Assembly (NCBI GenBank): GCA_047972265.1
Contig: JBKEAM010000031.1
Location: 1 to 64,000, forward strand
DNA from: JAAYCI01 sp047972265
GTDB lineage: Bacteria > Bacillota > Clostridia > Oscillospirales > Ruminococcaceae
Reading direction: 5' to 3'
DNA: 64,000 nucleotides
Shown piece after piece: positions 16,949 through 24,984 of the stretch (its first letter is position 1; the number at the start of each line of letters is the position of its first letter). Made by a program: the position numbers and the translations under genes. Under the pieces are notes generated by a model. The model searched no databases and was not told where the DNA came from. It was given only the letters and a program-made list of their open reading frames with translations.

Positions 16949-18519
16949 GAGACAACGCCGAATACTGGATAGAACGCGCCCTGCAACGGGAGTATGAAAG
17001 TTATTTAGAGGGTGCCGAACTGTCCGAAAAACTGTTTGCAGAATACCAACTGGCCGCCCGGCGGATCCGCGCAAAGGTGGGCGATTTTTACGCACGATAT
17101 GCCACCGAGCAGGGTATTTCTATGGAAGAAGCGGTAAAAACGCTGAACCTGTCGGAAATGCAGGAATGGAAAAAGACGCTTGGCGACTACATGGCGGACA
17201 TAAAAGCCGCAGCAGACGACGAAATACGGGCAAAGCTGCAAGCGGAACTTGACGCGCTTTCTTATAACAGCCAAATTTCCCGCCTTGAAGTGCTTGAAGG
17301 GCAGGTAAACATGGAACTAAACACCTTGTACGACAAGGGTGTGGAGCAAATGAAAGAACAGTTTGGCGATATGTTTGAAGAAGGCTATTATAAAAAAGTA
17401 TACGACCTACAGCAACGCGTTGGGTTTATGGGCGAATTTGCCCATGTGTCCACGTCCATGGTAGAAGACATTGTAAGCTACCCATGGAGCGGGGCAAACT
17501 TTAGTGATCGGCTTTGGCGCAACAAACAGGCCCTTATTTTTAGCACACGGGAAATACTAACCCGCGGGGCGATTGAGGGTACCAGCATCGGGCAAATGAG
17601 TAAATTGTTGTCTGACATAATGGGGCAAAGCTACAAAAATGCCCAACGATTGGTATTGACAGAAAGCGCGCATTTCCATGAAGAAGCCACATTCCGCGCT
17701 TATAAAGCCGCAGGTGTGAAGGAATACGAATACCAGGCACGGCTTAGTGAAAAGACCTGCGCAGTATGCGGGGCGCTGGATGGCAAGCACTTTGCGGTTG
17801 AGGAAAGACAGGAAGGTAGCAACGCCCCGCCCTTGCACCCGAATTGCCATTGCATTACGGTAGAGCATGACCCGGAAGAAGCACTGGACTGGATCAATTC
17901 GGGTAAAGAAATGCCCCACCGCATGACATACGAGGAATGGGCGGCAGAGCAGGGAGTAAAAACCAAAGCAGCTACCGGCCCCAAGGGTATAAAGACGGAT
18001 CCACGCTATAATGCGGATGCCAAGCAATATGCCTCCTATGCTGACATGCTGGGCGACGATGCGCCGGCCGATATTGCAGCCTTTCGGGATCTAAAGTATA
18101 ATGATACTGATAAGTGGGACATGATGAAACTGGACTACCGACGCCGTAGCGCGTTGCAAAACGGAGGTACTCCCCTGCCCCACATTGACGCTGTAAGCGC
18201 TGCGGATGGAAAGTTTGAAAAGTACCTGTTTAACAAGGATAATCCAAGCGGGTATGCCAAAGGGCAGGCGTTGCAGTCGGTACTAGGATATAGCAAGGAA
18301 AACTGGAAGGATCTGCGGCAAAATATTATTGCGTCCGCGGCAAAATATCCCGCAAAAGAAATAAGCACAGATGCATTTGGAACCCGGTATGAACAAAAGA
18401 TGGTGCTGTATGGCCCCAGTGGCCGGGCTGCAAACGTTGTTGTTGGCTGGAATGCCAAAGATGGTAAACAAAACCTTACATCCGTGTACATAAAGGAAGT
18501 GAAGAAAAATGAAAATTAA
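16945..18519 (+). CDS. Minor head (Mu F-like) protein with C-terminal DUF6883-like toxin-type domain
   Basis: 524 residues. Residues ~200-310 are the SPP1 gp7/Mu F head-morphogenesis domain with a Cys/His zinc site (EKTCAVCGALDGKHF, PPLHPNCHC). A short phage-typical linker (YADMLGDDAPADIAAF) follows. The last ~110 residues (FEKYLFNKDNPSGYAKG, VLGYSKENWKDLRQ, VLYGPSGRAANVVVGW) resemble DUF6883, a domain seen at the end of polymorphic-toxin-like proteins. Head proteins of this family enter the virion, so the tail could be delivered or act in the lysogen. A 58-residue gene overlaps its stop. The domain call is from pattern only. Confidence 0.85.
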   Translation: MRDNAEYWIERALQREYESYLEGAELSEKLFAEYQLAARRIRAKVGDFYARYATEQGISMEEAVKTLNLSEMQEWKKTLGDYMADIKAAADDEIRAKLQAELDALSYNSQISRLEVLEGQVNMELNTLYDKGVEQMKEQFGDMFEEGYYKKVYDLQQRVGFMGEFAHVSTSMVEDIVSYPWSGANFSDRLWRNKQALIFSTREILTRGAIEGTSIGQMSKLLSDIMGQSYKNAQRLVLTESAHFHEEATFRAYKAAGVKEYEYQARLSEKTCAVCGALDGKHFAVEERQEGSNAPPLHPNCHCITVEHDPEEALDWINSGKEMPHRMTYEEWAAEQGVKTKAATGPKGIKTDPRYNADAKQYASYADMLGDDAPADIAAFRDLKYNDTDKWDMMKLDYRRRSALQNGGTPLPHIDAVSAADGKFEKYLFNKDNPSGYAKGQALQSVLGYSKENWKDLRQNIIASAAKYPAKEISTDAFGTRYEQKMVLYGPSGRAANVVVGWNAKDGKQNLTSVYIKEVKKNEN

Positions 18520-18685
18520 ACAGTACGACACGGTAAAATTAAAAGACGGCCGTGTTGGTTGTGTTGTGGAAAAATGGAGCGAAACGGATTTTGAAGTGGA
18601 TGTAGGAAGCGGGCCAGCGGACTGGGAAACCATTACCGCAAAACTGGACGATATTGCCGAGGTAGTAACCCCGCAAAAGGCATAA
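18509..18685 (+). CDS. Small DUF4926-like (SH3-fold) protein, putative immunity partner
   Basis: 58 residues starting 11 bases before the stop of the minor head gene, with AAGGAAGTGAAG as ribosome site. Sequence YDTVKLKDGRVGCVVEKW followed by FEVDVG and IDDIAEV-like ending (LDDIAEVV) resembles DUF4926 beta-barrel proteins, which can sit beside DUF6883. A strong terminator follows (18708-18737). Pairing as toxin and immunity is inference from adjacency and translational coupling. Confidence 0.6.
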   Translation: MKIKQYDTVKLKDGRVGCVVEKWSETDFEVDVGSGPADWETITAKLDDIAEVVTPQKA

Positions 18686-18707
18686 ACACAAAAAAATAGT
18701 TGGATCT

Positions 18708-18737
18708 AAAGACACTTTTTATGAAGTGTCTTTTTTT
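18708..18737 (+). terminator. Terminator after the head-protein pair
   Basis: Stem aaagacactt (18708-18717) pairs with 18724-18733, six-base loop, T run to 18737. It separates the packaging/portal block from the scaffold/capsid block, so part of the transcription may stop here or a new promoter may act downstream. Confidence 0.8.
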
Positions 18738-18837
18738 ATGTCCAAAAATAAGCCGTCCCCTTCCGGCGACCAGAAGGAACCGCAATGCAGGTGGAAGACC
18801 TGGGCGAAAGCCGAAAAGCGGAAGAAAGGAAAGAACC

Positions 18838-19431
18838 ATGATTGTAGAAGGTGTACGTAAAATGTTGGGCGACGAATTGGCCGCAAAGGTGGACGAAGCA
18901 CTGAAAGGCAAGGGCAAGGATGGGAAAGACCTTGACCTGGTGGTTGGCAATGATGGCACTTTTGTGCCGGTCGAAAAGCATGAGGGTGTGAAAACCCAAG
19001 CCACTGCCGCAGAAGCTGCAATGAAAACCGCCGCCAGTGTATTAAAAGGACTTGGCGGTAGCGGTGACCCCGCAAAATTTGCGGAGGATGTGGCCAACGC
19101 AAAGAAAAAGTTTGATGATGCGGAAACCACATACAAAAACGATTTGGCGACCAATCGCAAAACCACGGCGCTAAAGCTGGCCCTATCGGGGCAGGTGCAT
19201 GATGCATCGGACATTATAAGCCGCTTAGATCTTGCAGGCATTGAAGTGGACGACAACGGGGACTTAAAAACCGACATTGCCCCCCTGCTTACCCCGATAC
19301 GCACAAGCAAACCGTACCTTTTTACAGAGCAGCAAGACCCGGAAGCAGCCCCCGACATTAAGGGGGCAAAACCGGCCGAGCCGGGCAAGCCTGCGGAAGC
19401 GGGAGCCCAAAGCGGCCCGACGATTTTTTAA
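18838..19431 (+). CDS. Capsid scaffold protein
   Basis: 197 residues from the ATG at 18838 (AGGAAAG upstream); an in-frame extension to 18700 runs through the terminator and is rejected. Highly charged, Lys/Asp/Glu/Ala rich, helical (KFAEDVANAKKKFDDAETTY), ending in a Pro/Gly/Ala tail. Composition, size and place just before the capsid gene fit GP20-type scaffolds that guide shell assembly. Confidence 0.82.
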   Translation: MIVEGVRKMLGDELAAKVDEALKGKGKDGKDLDLVVGNDGTFVPVEKHEGVKTQATAAEAAMKTAASVLKGLGGSGDPAKFAEDVANAKKKFDDAETTYKNDLATNRKTTALKLALSGQVHDASDIISRLDLAGIEVDDNGDLKTDIAPLLTPIRTSKPYLFTEQQDPEAAPDIKGAKPAEPGKPAEAGAQSGPTIF

Positions 19432-19452
19432 AAAAGAAAGGTTGATTTTATT

Positions 19453-20283
19453 ATGGCACGTACAAGTGCAATTAGCTTAATCGCATCCGGCACTCTCAAA
19501 GCCGAACTGAAAGAACTGTACGGGTATGTTATTGGAAACGTGCAGAAACAAACCCTTGCAAACTCGCTTAAAAGCCAAGAGTATACCGGCAACCCTGCCG
19601 CAGGATCGGTTGAGTTCCGCCGTTTTGCAAACAGCAAATCCAAAGCATACGGAACAGCCCGCAGCACTGGCAAAGGTGATGCTATTCAAGCACCGCCCAT
19701 CCCCGTGAACCTGTCTGTCCACAAAGAAATTGTGGAAGAAGCTGCCAAGTTTGATATTGATACGTTCGGCATTGGCAATTTGATGGTGCGCAGGGTGGAT
19801 AACCATAGTTTGACAATGTCTAGCGAATTGGACGGTGCATTTTTTGAAGCGGCATTTGCTGATGGTACCGACTTCACCCCTGCGGAAACGGCTTTTGAAG
19901 ATATTTTGGAAGAAAACATTCAGGCGTTGGAAACCGTGAACAATGATTTTGTACGCGGTGTTCCCCGCAGCATCATGAATATGGTGTGCAGCACTTCCTT
20001 TTTCGGGAAAATTCGCAATTACCTGGACACCAAGCCCAACCCCAACGTGGACACTGCGGCAGAAGGCTTTGGCGTTTTCCACGGCGTTAAAGTTTATTCT
20101 CACATCAATGTGCCGCTGACGCGTAAGGCCACCCTTATGATTGACGGAGCAATCGCCCAGCCTGTTGTGTCATACCAATACACAGAGCCGGAAAAAATCC
20201 CCCTGTCGAACGATTACGGTGTGGGGCTTTTTTATGATTACGGCACCAAAGTATTAACCCCCGATTTGGTATTCAACTACTAA
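19453..20283 (+). CDS. Major capsid protein
   Basis: 276 residues, directly after the scaffold. Soluble mixed alpha/beta with KAYGTARSTGKGDAIQ and GIGNLMVRRVDNHSLTM, matching small HK97-fold capsid proteins of Firmicutes phages. AAAAAAGAAAGG precedes the ATG. It is followed by a GC-rich hairpin (20305-20326) that could stabilise this abundant message. Confidence 0.85.
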   Translation: MARTSAISLIASGTLKAELKELYGYVIGNVQKQTLANSLKSQEYTGNPAAGSVEFRRFANSKSKAYGTARSTGKGDAIQAPPIPVNLSVHKEIVEEAAKFDIDTFGIGNLMVRRVDNHSLTMSSELDGAFFEAAFADGTDFTPAETAFEDILEENIQALETVNNDFVRGVPRSIMNMVCSTSFFGKIRNYLDTKPNPNVDTAAEGFGVFHGVKVYSHINVPLTRKATLMIDGAIAQPVVSYQYTEPEKIPLSNDYGVGLFYDYGTKVLTPDLVFNY

Positions 20284-20304
20284 TCGGACGATTGTATAAA
20301 CAAA

Positions 20305-20326
20305 CCCCGCACTAATTGGTGCGGGG
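20305..20326 (+). repeat. GC-rich hairpin after the capsid gene
   Basis: ccccgcac (20305-20312) pairs with 20319-20326, six-base loop, no T tail. Probably an RNA-stabilising or partial-attenuation structure between capsid and downstream genes, not a full terminator. Confidence 0.6.
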
Positions 20327-20350
20327 AACTATTTACAGGAGGCTAACGCC

Positions 20351-20620
20351 ATGAAATTTAAGAATAAAGAAACAGGCAGTATTTTAAGCCCTAAGACCGA
20401 TTTTGCCGCAGAGCAGTTAAAAAAGGATCCGCGCTTTATGATGATTGAGGGCAAAAAAGAAGAAGACAGCGGAAGCGGTGAGGGTGCCGCGGATGGCTTG
20501 GAAAAGATGAAAAAGGAAGACTTGCTGACGCTGGCTGCTGAAAAAGGTATTGAAGTAAGCGCCCAGGACAGCAAAGAAAAAATCCTTGCTGCCATTAAGG
20601 CCGCACTGCCGGCCGAATAA
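20351..20620 (+). CDS. Small head protein with SAP/HeH-like end
   Basis: 89 residues. The last ~35 (MKKEDLLTLAAEKGIEV, SKEKILAAIKA) resemble a SAP or HeH two-helix nucleic-acid-binding module found in phage head genes. The middle is acidic and flexible. It stands between capsid and connector genes, where such short accessory proteins are common. Confidence 0.65.
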   Translation: MKFKNKETGSILSPKTDFAAEQLKKDPRFMMIEGKKEEDSGSGEGAADGLEKMKKEDLLTLAAEKGIEVSAQDSKEKILAAIKAALPAE

Positions 20621-20642
20621 GCCCGGAAAGCAGGTGTAAAAA

Positions 20643-21011
20643 ATGCCGGACGCAAAAACCCCGTTGGCAACCATGCAGGAAGCGCTTGCCCGGCGGTTGG
20701 GCAAAACAATTGAAGACCCATTACTGGCGGATGTGTTGGAGGATGCTATAACCGATGTTAAAAATTATTGCAACCTGCCGGAGATCCCGCCAGAATTGTA
20801 CAGCACAGTAGTGCGCATAGCTATGGATATGTGGCGCGGGGCCGGGTACGGACAAGACGCTGCGCCGCAACAGGTTACCAGCGTAAAGCGGGGCGATGTG
20901 CAGACCAGTTTTGCTACACCCGGATTTACTGGTGCAAACGCGGCGGGCGGGGCTGATTATAAAGCCCCGTACCTGCCAATATTGCGCGATTTTAGGGTGC
21001 TAAGAAAGTAG
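20643..21011 (+). CDS. Head-tail connector protein (gp15/gp6-like adaptor)
   Basis: 122 residues. Helical N-terminus (EDPLLADVLEDAITDVKNYC, then PELYSTVVRIAMDMW) typical of the helical adaptor ring that docks under the portal. Position after the capsid and before the head-closure gene fits. GCAGGTG upstream of the ATG. Confidence 0.8.
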   Translation: MPDAKTPLATMQEALARRLGKTIEDPLLADVLEDAITDVKNYCNLPEIPPELYSTVVRIAMDMWRGAGYGQDAAPQQVTSVKRGDVQTSFATPGFTGANAAGGADYKAPYLPILRDFRVLRK

Positions 21012-21019
21012 GTGGCAAA

Positions 21020-21406
21020 ATGCAAGGATTTGGACGGCCAAGCATAGAACGCCAAGCAATAGAAGCCACGTATGAAGACACCCTGGAAGTGTGGCGGCCT
21101 GCCGATAAGACCAGCAACAATATTACGTCGACCAAGTCGGAAAAGGTTGCGGAAAATGTAATATGCGCATATTCCGGCGGCGGCGGGATGGGAAACCAGA
21201 CAGACAGTTTTAACTTGGTAGAATATGCCCCGAAAATCTTTGCCCCGCCGGAACTTACTGTGTTGCGCGGGGACGTTATAAAGCTAAAGAGGTTTGGACG
21301 CATTGACCCAAACGCCACAACGGTGCTGCAATTTGAGCCTTTAGGGGATGCCGCGTTATTCCCGACACACCAAGAGATATTTGTAAAGGTGCGTGATCGG
21401 GCATGA
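21020..21406 (+). CDS. Head closure protein
   Basis: 128 residues, beta-rich (EDTLEVWRPADKTSN, VLRGDVIKLKRFG), the pattern of SPP1 gp16-like stopper proteins that close the connector after packaging. Overlaps the next gene by four bases. Confidence 0.72.
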   Translation: MQGFGRPSIERQAIEATYEDTLEVWRPADKTSNNITSTKSEKVAENVICAYSGGGGMGNQTDSFNLVEYAPKIFAPPELTVLRGDVIKLKRFGRIDPNATTVLQFEPLGDAALFPTHQEIFVKVRDRA

Positions 21407-21882
21407 GCGTGGACTACGGCGATTTGGTGACATTTAGAAACAACCTGCAGGCGTTGCTGGACGATGTGCCCAATATCATGGACGAACTGGTGGTGGGTGA
21501 AGGCGTTTATGCCGTAAAGCAAGCGGTGCGATTGTGCCAAGAAAAAAAGATAGACAACACCAGTTTGTACAAACGCAGTTTCCACGCCGATGAAAAGGCA
21601 CACCGAAGCGGGGACGAATACCGCATATCTTTTTATAATAATGCGGACTATGCCAAGCACATAGAATATGGTTTTAGGTCACATTTTGTGCCCGGACACT
21701 GGGAAGGCAGCACGTTTGTGTATGCGCAAAAGGATCCGGCGGGCGGTATGTATGTAGGCCCGCGCGGCGGGTATGTGCCCGGAAAATTTGTTTTTAGGCT
21801 TGCTTGCCGTGCGGTAGCTACAACAAAGGATGCCCGGTTACGGCGCAAACTATATGCCGCACTGCGGCAAAGATTTAGTTAA
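21403..21882 (+). CDS. HK97 gp10-like tail completion protein
   Basis: 159 residues. Typical gp10 features: helical start, NADYAKHIEYGFRSHFVPGHW central motif and basic end. It completes the tail end that binds the head. Starts inside the previous stop (ATGA). Confidence 0.82.
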   Translation: MSVDYGDLVTFRNNLQALLDDVPNIMDELVVGEGVYAVKQAVRLCQEKKIDNTSLYKRSFHADEKAHRSGDEYRISFYNNADYAKHIEYGFRSHFVPGHWEGSTFVYAQKDPAGGMYVGPRGGYVPGKFVFRLACRAVATTKDARLRRKLYAALRQRFS

Positions 21883-21896
21883 AAGAAGGGGTAAGC

Positions 21897-22319
21897 ATGA
21901 CTGCAAATAATACCATTTTGGCCGTAGCGGAAAAATTAACAGATTTATGGCCAGACCGCAAGGTGCGGGTAGACGAAATACCCAAAGATGCGGACGGCGT
22001 TTTTTTTGTGCAGGTGCTTACCCCGTCGCAAAACCGCGAACTGGGCGACAGGCACAGGCGTGCCAGTACAATAAGCGTTATCTATTTTACAAAAGACCAT
22101 GAAAACATGGTGTACAACGATTGGGCCGAAACTATGATGCTGCATTTTGTGGATATAGCGATTGGCGGCACCCTATACCAAACCAAACGCCCGCACGCCG
22201 AGCAGGTGGGGCGCGAATATCATTTTTTGTTTGATTTGGATATAGGGGTAATGATAAAAGACCCATCCGCGGAAAACATGGAAGGAATGGCCTATGAAGG
22301 GAGCCTAAAAGATGGCTAA
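21897..22319 (+). CDS. Tail terminator-like protein (DUF6838 type)
   Basis: 140 residues; VRVDEIPKDADGVFFVQ, HRRASTISVIYF and EYHFLFDLDIGV fit the phage tail terminator family found before the sheath gene in PBSX-like phages. It would cap the tail tube and join it to the head. Overlaps the following small gene by eight bases. Confidence 0.7.
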   Translation: MTANNTILAVAEKLTDLWPDRKVRVDEIPKDADGVFFVQVLTPSQNRELGDRHRRASTISVIYFTKDHENMVYNDWAETMMLHFVDIAIGGTLYQTKRPHAEQVGREYHFLFDLDIGVMIKDPSAENMEGMAYEGSLKDG

Positions 22320-22500
22320 AGACACCGAAAAGCCCACAACAGCACCCGCCCCCGCACAGTTTAGCAAAACCCAGTTTTTGGGGCAAAAAGACCGTAGCCT
22401 GCGGGATGTATACGCGGTGGTGTTAGAAGACGATAAGACATACACAAAAGAGGACGCCAACAAATTGGCGACCGCCTATTTAGAAAGGAAGGTGAAGTAA
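22312..22500 (+). CDS. Small tail-region protein
   Basis: 62 residues; Pro/Ala-rich start, then RDVYAVVLEDDKTYTKEDANKL with a Lys-rich end. Small genes of this kind occur just before the sheath gene in contractile phages. Function unknown. Stop is one base from the sheath start. Confidence 0.6.
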   Translation: MAKDTEKPTTAPAPAQFSKTQFLGQKDRSLRDVYAVVLEDDKTYTKEDANKLATAYLERKVK

Positions 22501-22501
22501 A

Positions 22502-23824
22502 ATGCCGTTAGGTGGCGGAAATTTTACTGCTGAAAATAAGGTATTGCCTGGTGCATATCTTAATTTTGTGACAGCACAGGCGGCCAGTACCGCCGGGATC
22601 CGTGGAACGGTTACCCTGCCGCTGGCCCTCAACTGGGGCAAAGACGGGGAAATGATTACCGTCCGCGCCGCAGAATTTGCCAAAAAGGCCGTAAGCATAC
22701 TTGGGTATGATGCGGCGGCCCCCGAACTGCTGTTAGTGCGCGAAGCCCTTAAAAACGCACACACCCTGCTGGTATACCGCATAAACGGCGGCGGAATAGC
22801 CGCAAAGAAGACCATAGGCGGGATTGAGTGGACAGCCGTTTGCACAGGAACCCGAGGAAACGCGGTTAAAGGTGCGGTACAGTCCAATATCGACGTGGAA
22901 AGCCTGTTTGATGTTGTTACCTATTTGGGGCAAGTAGAAGTTGACAGGCAAACCGTAGCAACGGCGGAAGACCTGCACGCAAACGATTATGTAACATTTG
23001 GTACGGGAACCCTGGCAGCGGAAGCGGCTGTGGCTTTGGCCGGAGGTACCAACGGAACCATGGACGGGGCCGCATACGCGGCATACCTGGCAAAAGCGGA
23101 AGTGGAAGACTTTGACGCTATTGGGTACCCCGGAACGGATGTAACAACAAAACAGCTTTTTAAAGTCTTTGCTGTGCGGCTGAATGACCTGGAAGGCAAA
23201 AAGCTGCAATGTGTGTTGTGCGATTTTAGCGCCGACCATGAAGCAATTATAAACGTCAAAAACGGCGTAAAATTGCAGGACGGCACGGTGATACCGGCAG
23301 ACAAAGCAGTGGCGTGGGTAGCGGGGGCAAGTGCTGCCGCAGATGTAAACCAGTCATTGACAAATGCAGCTTATCCGGGGGCCGTGGATGTGGATGTGAG
23401 GTACACGCAAACCGAGTACGCTGAAGCGGTAAAAGCGGGGCAACTTGCGTTTTACGGCGAAAACGGAGCGGCGCGCGTGGTAGCCGATGTCAACAGTTTG
23501 GTAACCCTGGGGGAAAACAAGCCGGAAGACATTAAACACAACCGTGTTGTGCGTGTGCTGAACGGCTGGGCCAACGATGTGGCCCGCATTTTTGGAACAT
23601 CCTATCTTGGGCGCCAAACCAACAACGACACCGGCCGCCAACTGTTTAAGGCGGACTTGGTGGCTCTTGCCGGACAGTACCAGGCAAAAGAAGCAATATC
23701 AAACTTTGATGCCAACGATGTGAGCATAAGCCAGGGAACCGGCAAGCGCGACATTGTTGTAACCAACAGCCTGCAGCCTAACGACAGCATGGAAAAGCTG
23801 TACGTTACCACGCAGGTACTTTAA
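22502..23824 (+). CDS. Contractile tail sheath protein (XkdK-like)
   Basis: 440 residues. N-terminal LGGGNFTAENKVLPGAY and the C-terminal QAKEAISNFDANDV, NDSMEKLYVTTQVL ending are typical of PBSX-type sheath proteins. Its presence makes this a myovirus-type phage or a tailocin ancestor; the capsid, packaging and lysis genes indicate a full phage. It is followed by the tube gene. Confidence 0.92.
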   Translation: MPLGGGNFTAENKVLPGAYLNFVTAQAASTAGIRGTVTLPLALNWGKDGEMITVRAAEFAKKAVSILGYDAAAPELLLVREALKNAHTLLVYRINGGGIAAKKTIGGIEWTAVCTGTRGNAVKGAVQSNIDVESLFDVVTYLGQVEVDRQTVATAEDLHANDYVTFGTGTLAAEAAVALAGGTNGTMDGAAYAAYLAKAEVEDFDAIGYPGTDVTTKQLFKVFAVRLNDLEGKKLQCVLCDFSADHEAIINVKNGVKLQDGTVIPADKAVAWVAGASAAADVNQSLTNAAYPGAVDVDVRYTQTEYAEAVKAGQLAFYGENGAARVVADVNSLVTLGENKPEDIKHNRVVRVLNGWANDVARIFGTSYLGRQTNNDTGRQLFKADLVALAGQYQAKEAISNFDANDVSISQGTGKRDIVVTNSLQPNDSMEKLYVTTQVL

Positions 23825-23843
23825 TACGGGGGTGTAAACAATA

Positions 23844-24311
23844 ATGGAAAACACCAAAACACTAGCGGGCTTTAATGCTGTAAGCGGCAAGCTGGGCCGC
23901 GCATATGCAAAAATCAACGGCAACAACGAAGAATTGTTTTTTGCAAAATCGGTGGAAGTCACCGCCGAGAAAACCAAAGGGACGGTAAAAGCCATTGGTA
24001 AAATTACAGTGGGGCACAAAACCACGGGTTTGGAAATTACCGGCAGCATGACACTGTACTACTACACCCCCATATTCCGGCAGATGTTGGCCGAGTACAA
24101 AAAAACCGGGGTGGATTTGTACTTTGATATGGTGCTGGAAAACGACGACCCCGGAAGCGACGCAGGCAAGCAGGTGATGCTGCTGAAAGACTGCAACATG
24201 GACAGCGTTGTGCTGGCAAAACTGGACGGCGACAGCGACGACGCACTGGAAGAAGATGTGGACTTTACCGCGGAAGACTGGTCACCGTTGCAGGATTTCA
24301 ACAAAAATTAA
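23844..24311 (+). CDS. Tail tube protein (XkdM-like)
   Basis: 155 residues, beta-rich (KVSGKLG-like start, KSVEVTAEKTKGTVKAIGK, TGSMTLYYYTPIFRQML). The order sheath then tube then chaperone is that of PBSX. It forms the inner tube through which DNA passes. Confidence 0.9.
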   Translation: MENTKTLAGFNAVSGKLGRAYAKINGNNEELFFAKSVEVTAEKTKGTVKAIGKITVGHKTTGLEITGSMTLYYYTPIFRQMLAEYKKTGVDLYFDMVLENDDPGSDAGKQVMLLKDCNMDSVVLAKLDGDSDDALEEDVDFTAEDWSPLQDFNKN

Positions 24312-24354
24312 AATTTAAAAGCCTTTGGGCTAAAACAAAAGGAGATTACGCCAA

Positions 24355-24783
24355 ATGGGAAAACTTGAAGATTTTCTACTGGCACAAAAAATTGAAGCGC
24401 AGGTAGAAACCGAAGTTGTGGTTTCTACCCGTTTTGTGGACAAAGGCGGCGCACCACTTCCCTTTCGGATCCGTTCTATCACGGAAGCTGAAAATAAGGC
24501 AATCCGGAAGGAGTGCCAGAAAACGACCTTTAATAAAAAGACCCGGCAAAAAGATGTTGAAACCGATACCGATTTGTTTTTAAACCGCCTTGTGCTGGCT
24601 TGCACTGTGGAACCTAATTTTAAAAATGCGGAATTGCAAAAGCATTATGGCGTCATGGGCGCGGAAGCACTTATAAATGCCATGTTACTGCCGGGCGAAT
24701 ACACGGAACTGTTGCAAGCTGTACAAGAGATCAACGGGTTTGATTTGGATGTAAACAGCTTGGTAGAAGAAGCAAAAAACTGA
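24355..24783 (+). CDS. Tail assembly chaperone, short form (XkdN-like)
   Basis: 142 residues between tube and tape measure. SITEAENKAIRKECQKT and LLPGEYTELLQAVQEING fit the PBSX XkdN family. It ends at a TGA placed exactly after the heptamer A-AAA-AAC (24774-24780), a classic -1 slippery sequence. Ribosomes that slip make the longer form. Chaperones of this type coat the tape measure during tail assembly. Confidence 0.88.
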   Translation: MGKLEDFLLAQKIEAQVETEVVVSTRFVDKGGAPLPFRIRSITEAENKAIRKECQKTTFNKKTRQKDVETDTDLFLNRLVLACTVEPNFKNAELQKHYGVMGAEALINAMLLPGEYTELLQAVQEINGFDLDVNSLVEEAKN

Positions 24784-24980
24784 TAAAGGGCGAAGACGGG
24801 GACGACGTACCAGACGGCGGCCCCGGCTTTGCCCATTATGCTTTACACAAATTAAATATGCTGCCAAGCACCTTTGCCGGGCTACCGACACGGGAAAAAG
24901 CATTTGTAATTGCATCAATTGAATTACAAGTAGAAAAAGAACGCAAAGAGCAGGCAAAGGCAAAAAGCAAAAGGAAGTGA
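24355..24980 (+). CDS. Tail assembly chaperone, -1 frameshift fusion form
   Basis: After slipping back one base at 24774-24780 the frame is open for 66 more codons (24780-24977) to a TGA at 24978. The extension contains LNMLPSTFAGLPTREKAFVI and a Lys/Glu-rich end, a pattern usual for the second half of such fusion proteins. The extension has no ribosome site of its own and ends four bases before the tape measure start. This is the lambda G/GT arrangement. The fusion protein would be 208 residues. Confidence 0.85.
24774..24780 (+). promoter_or_regulatory. Programmed -1 frameshift heptamer
   Basis: A AAA AAC in the zero frame, followed at once by the TGA of the short form. GC-rich sequence 30-50 bases downstream could form a stimulating structure. 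Confidence 0.85.
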
Positions 24981-24984
24981 ATTG

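Noticed and set aside
18700..18837. N-terminal extension of the scaffold protein
   Set aside because: It would be read through a strong terminator hairpin (18708-18737); the ATG at 18838 has a proper ribosome site.
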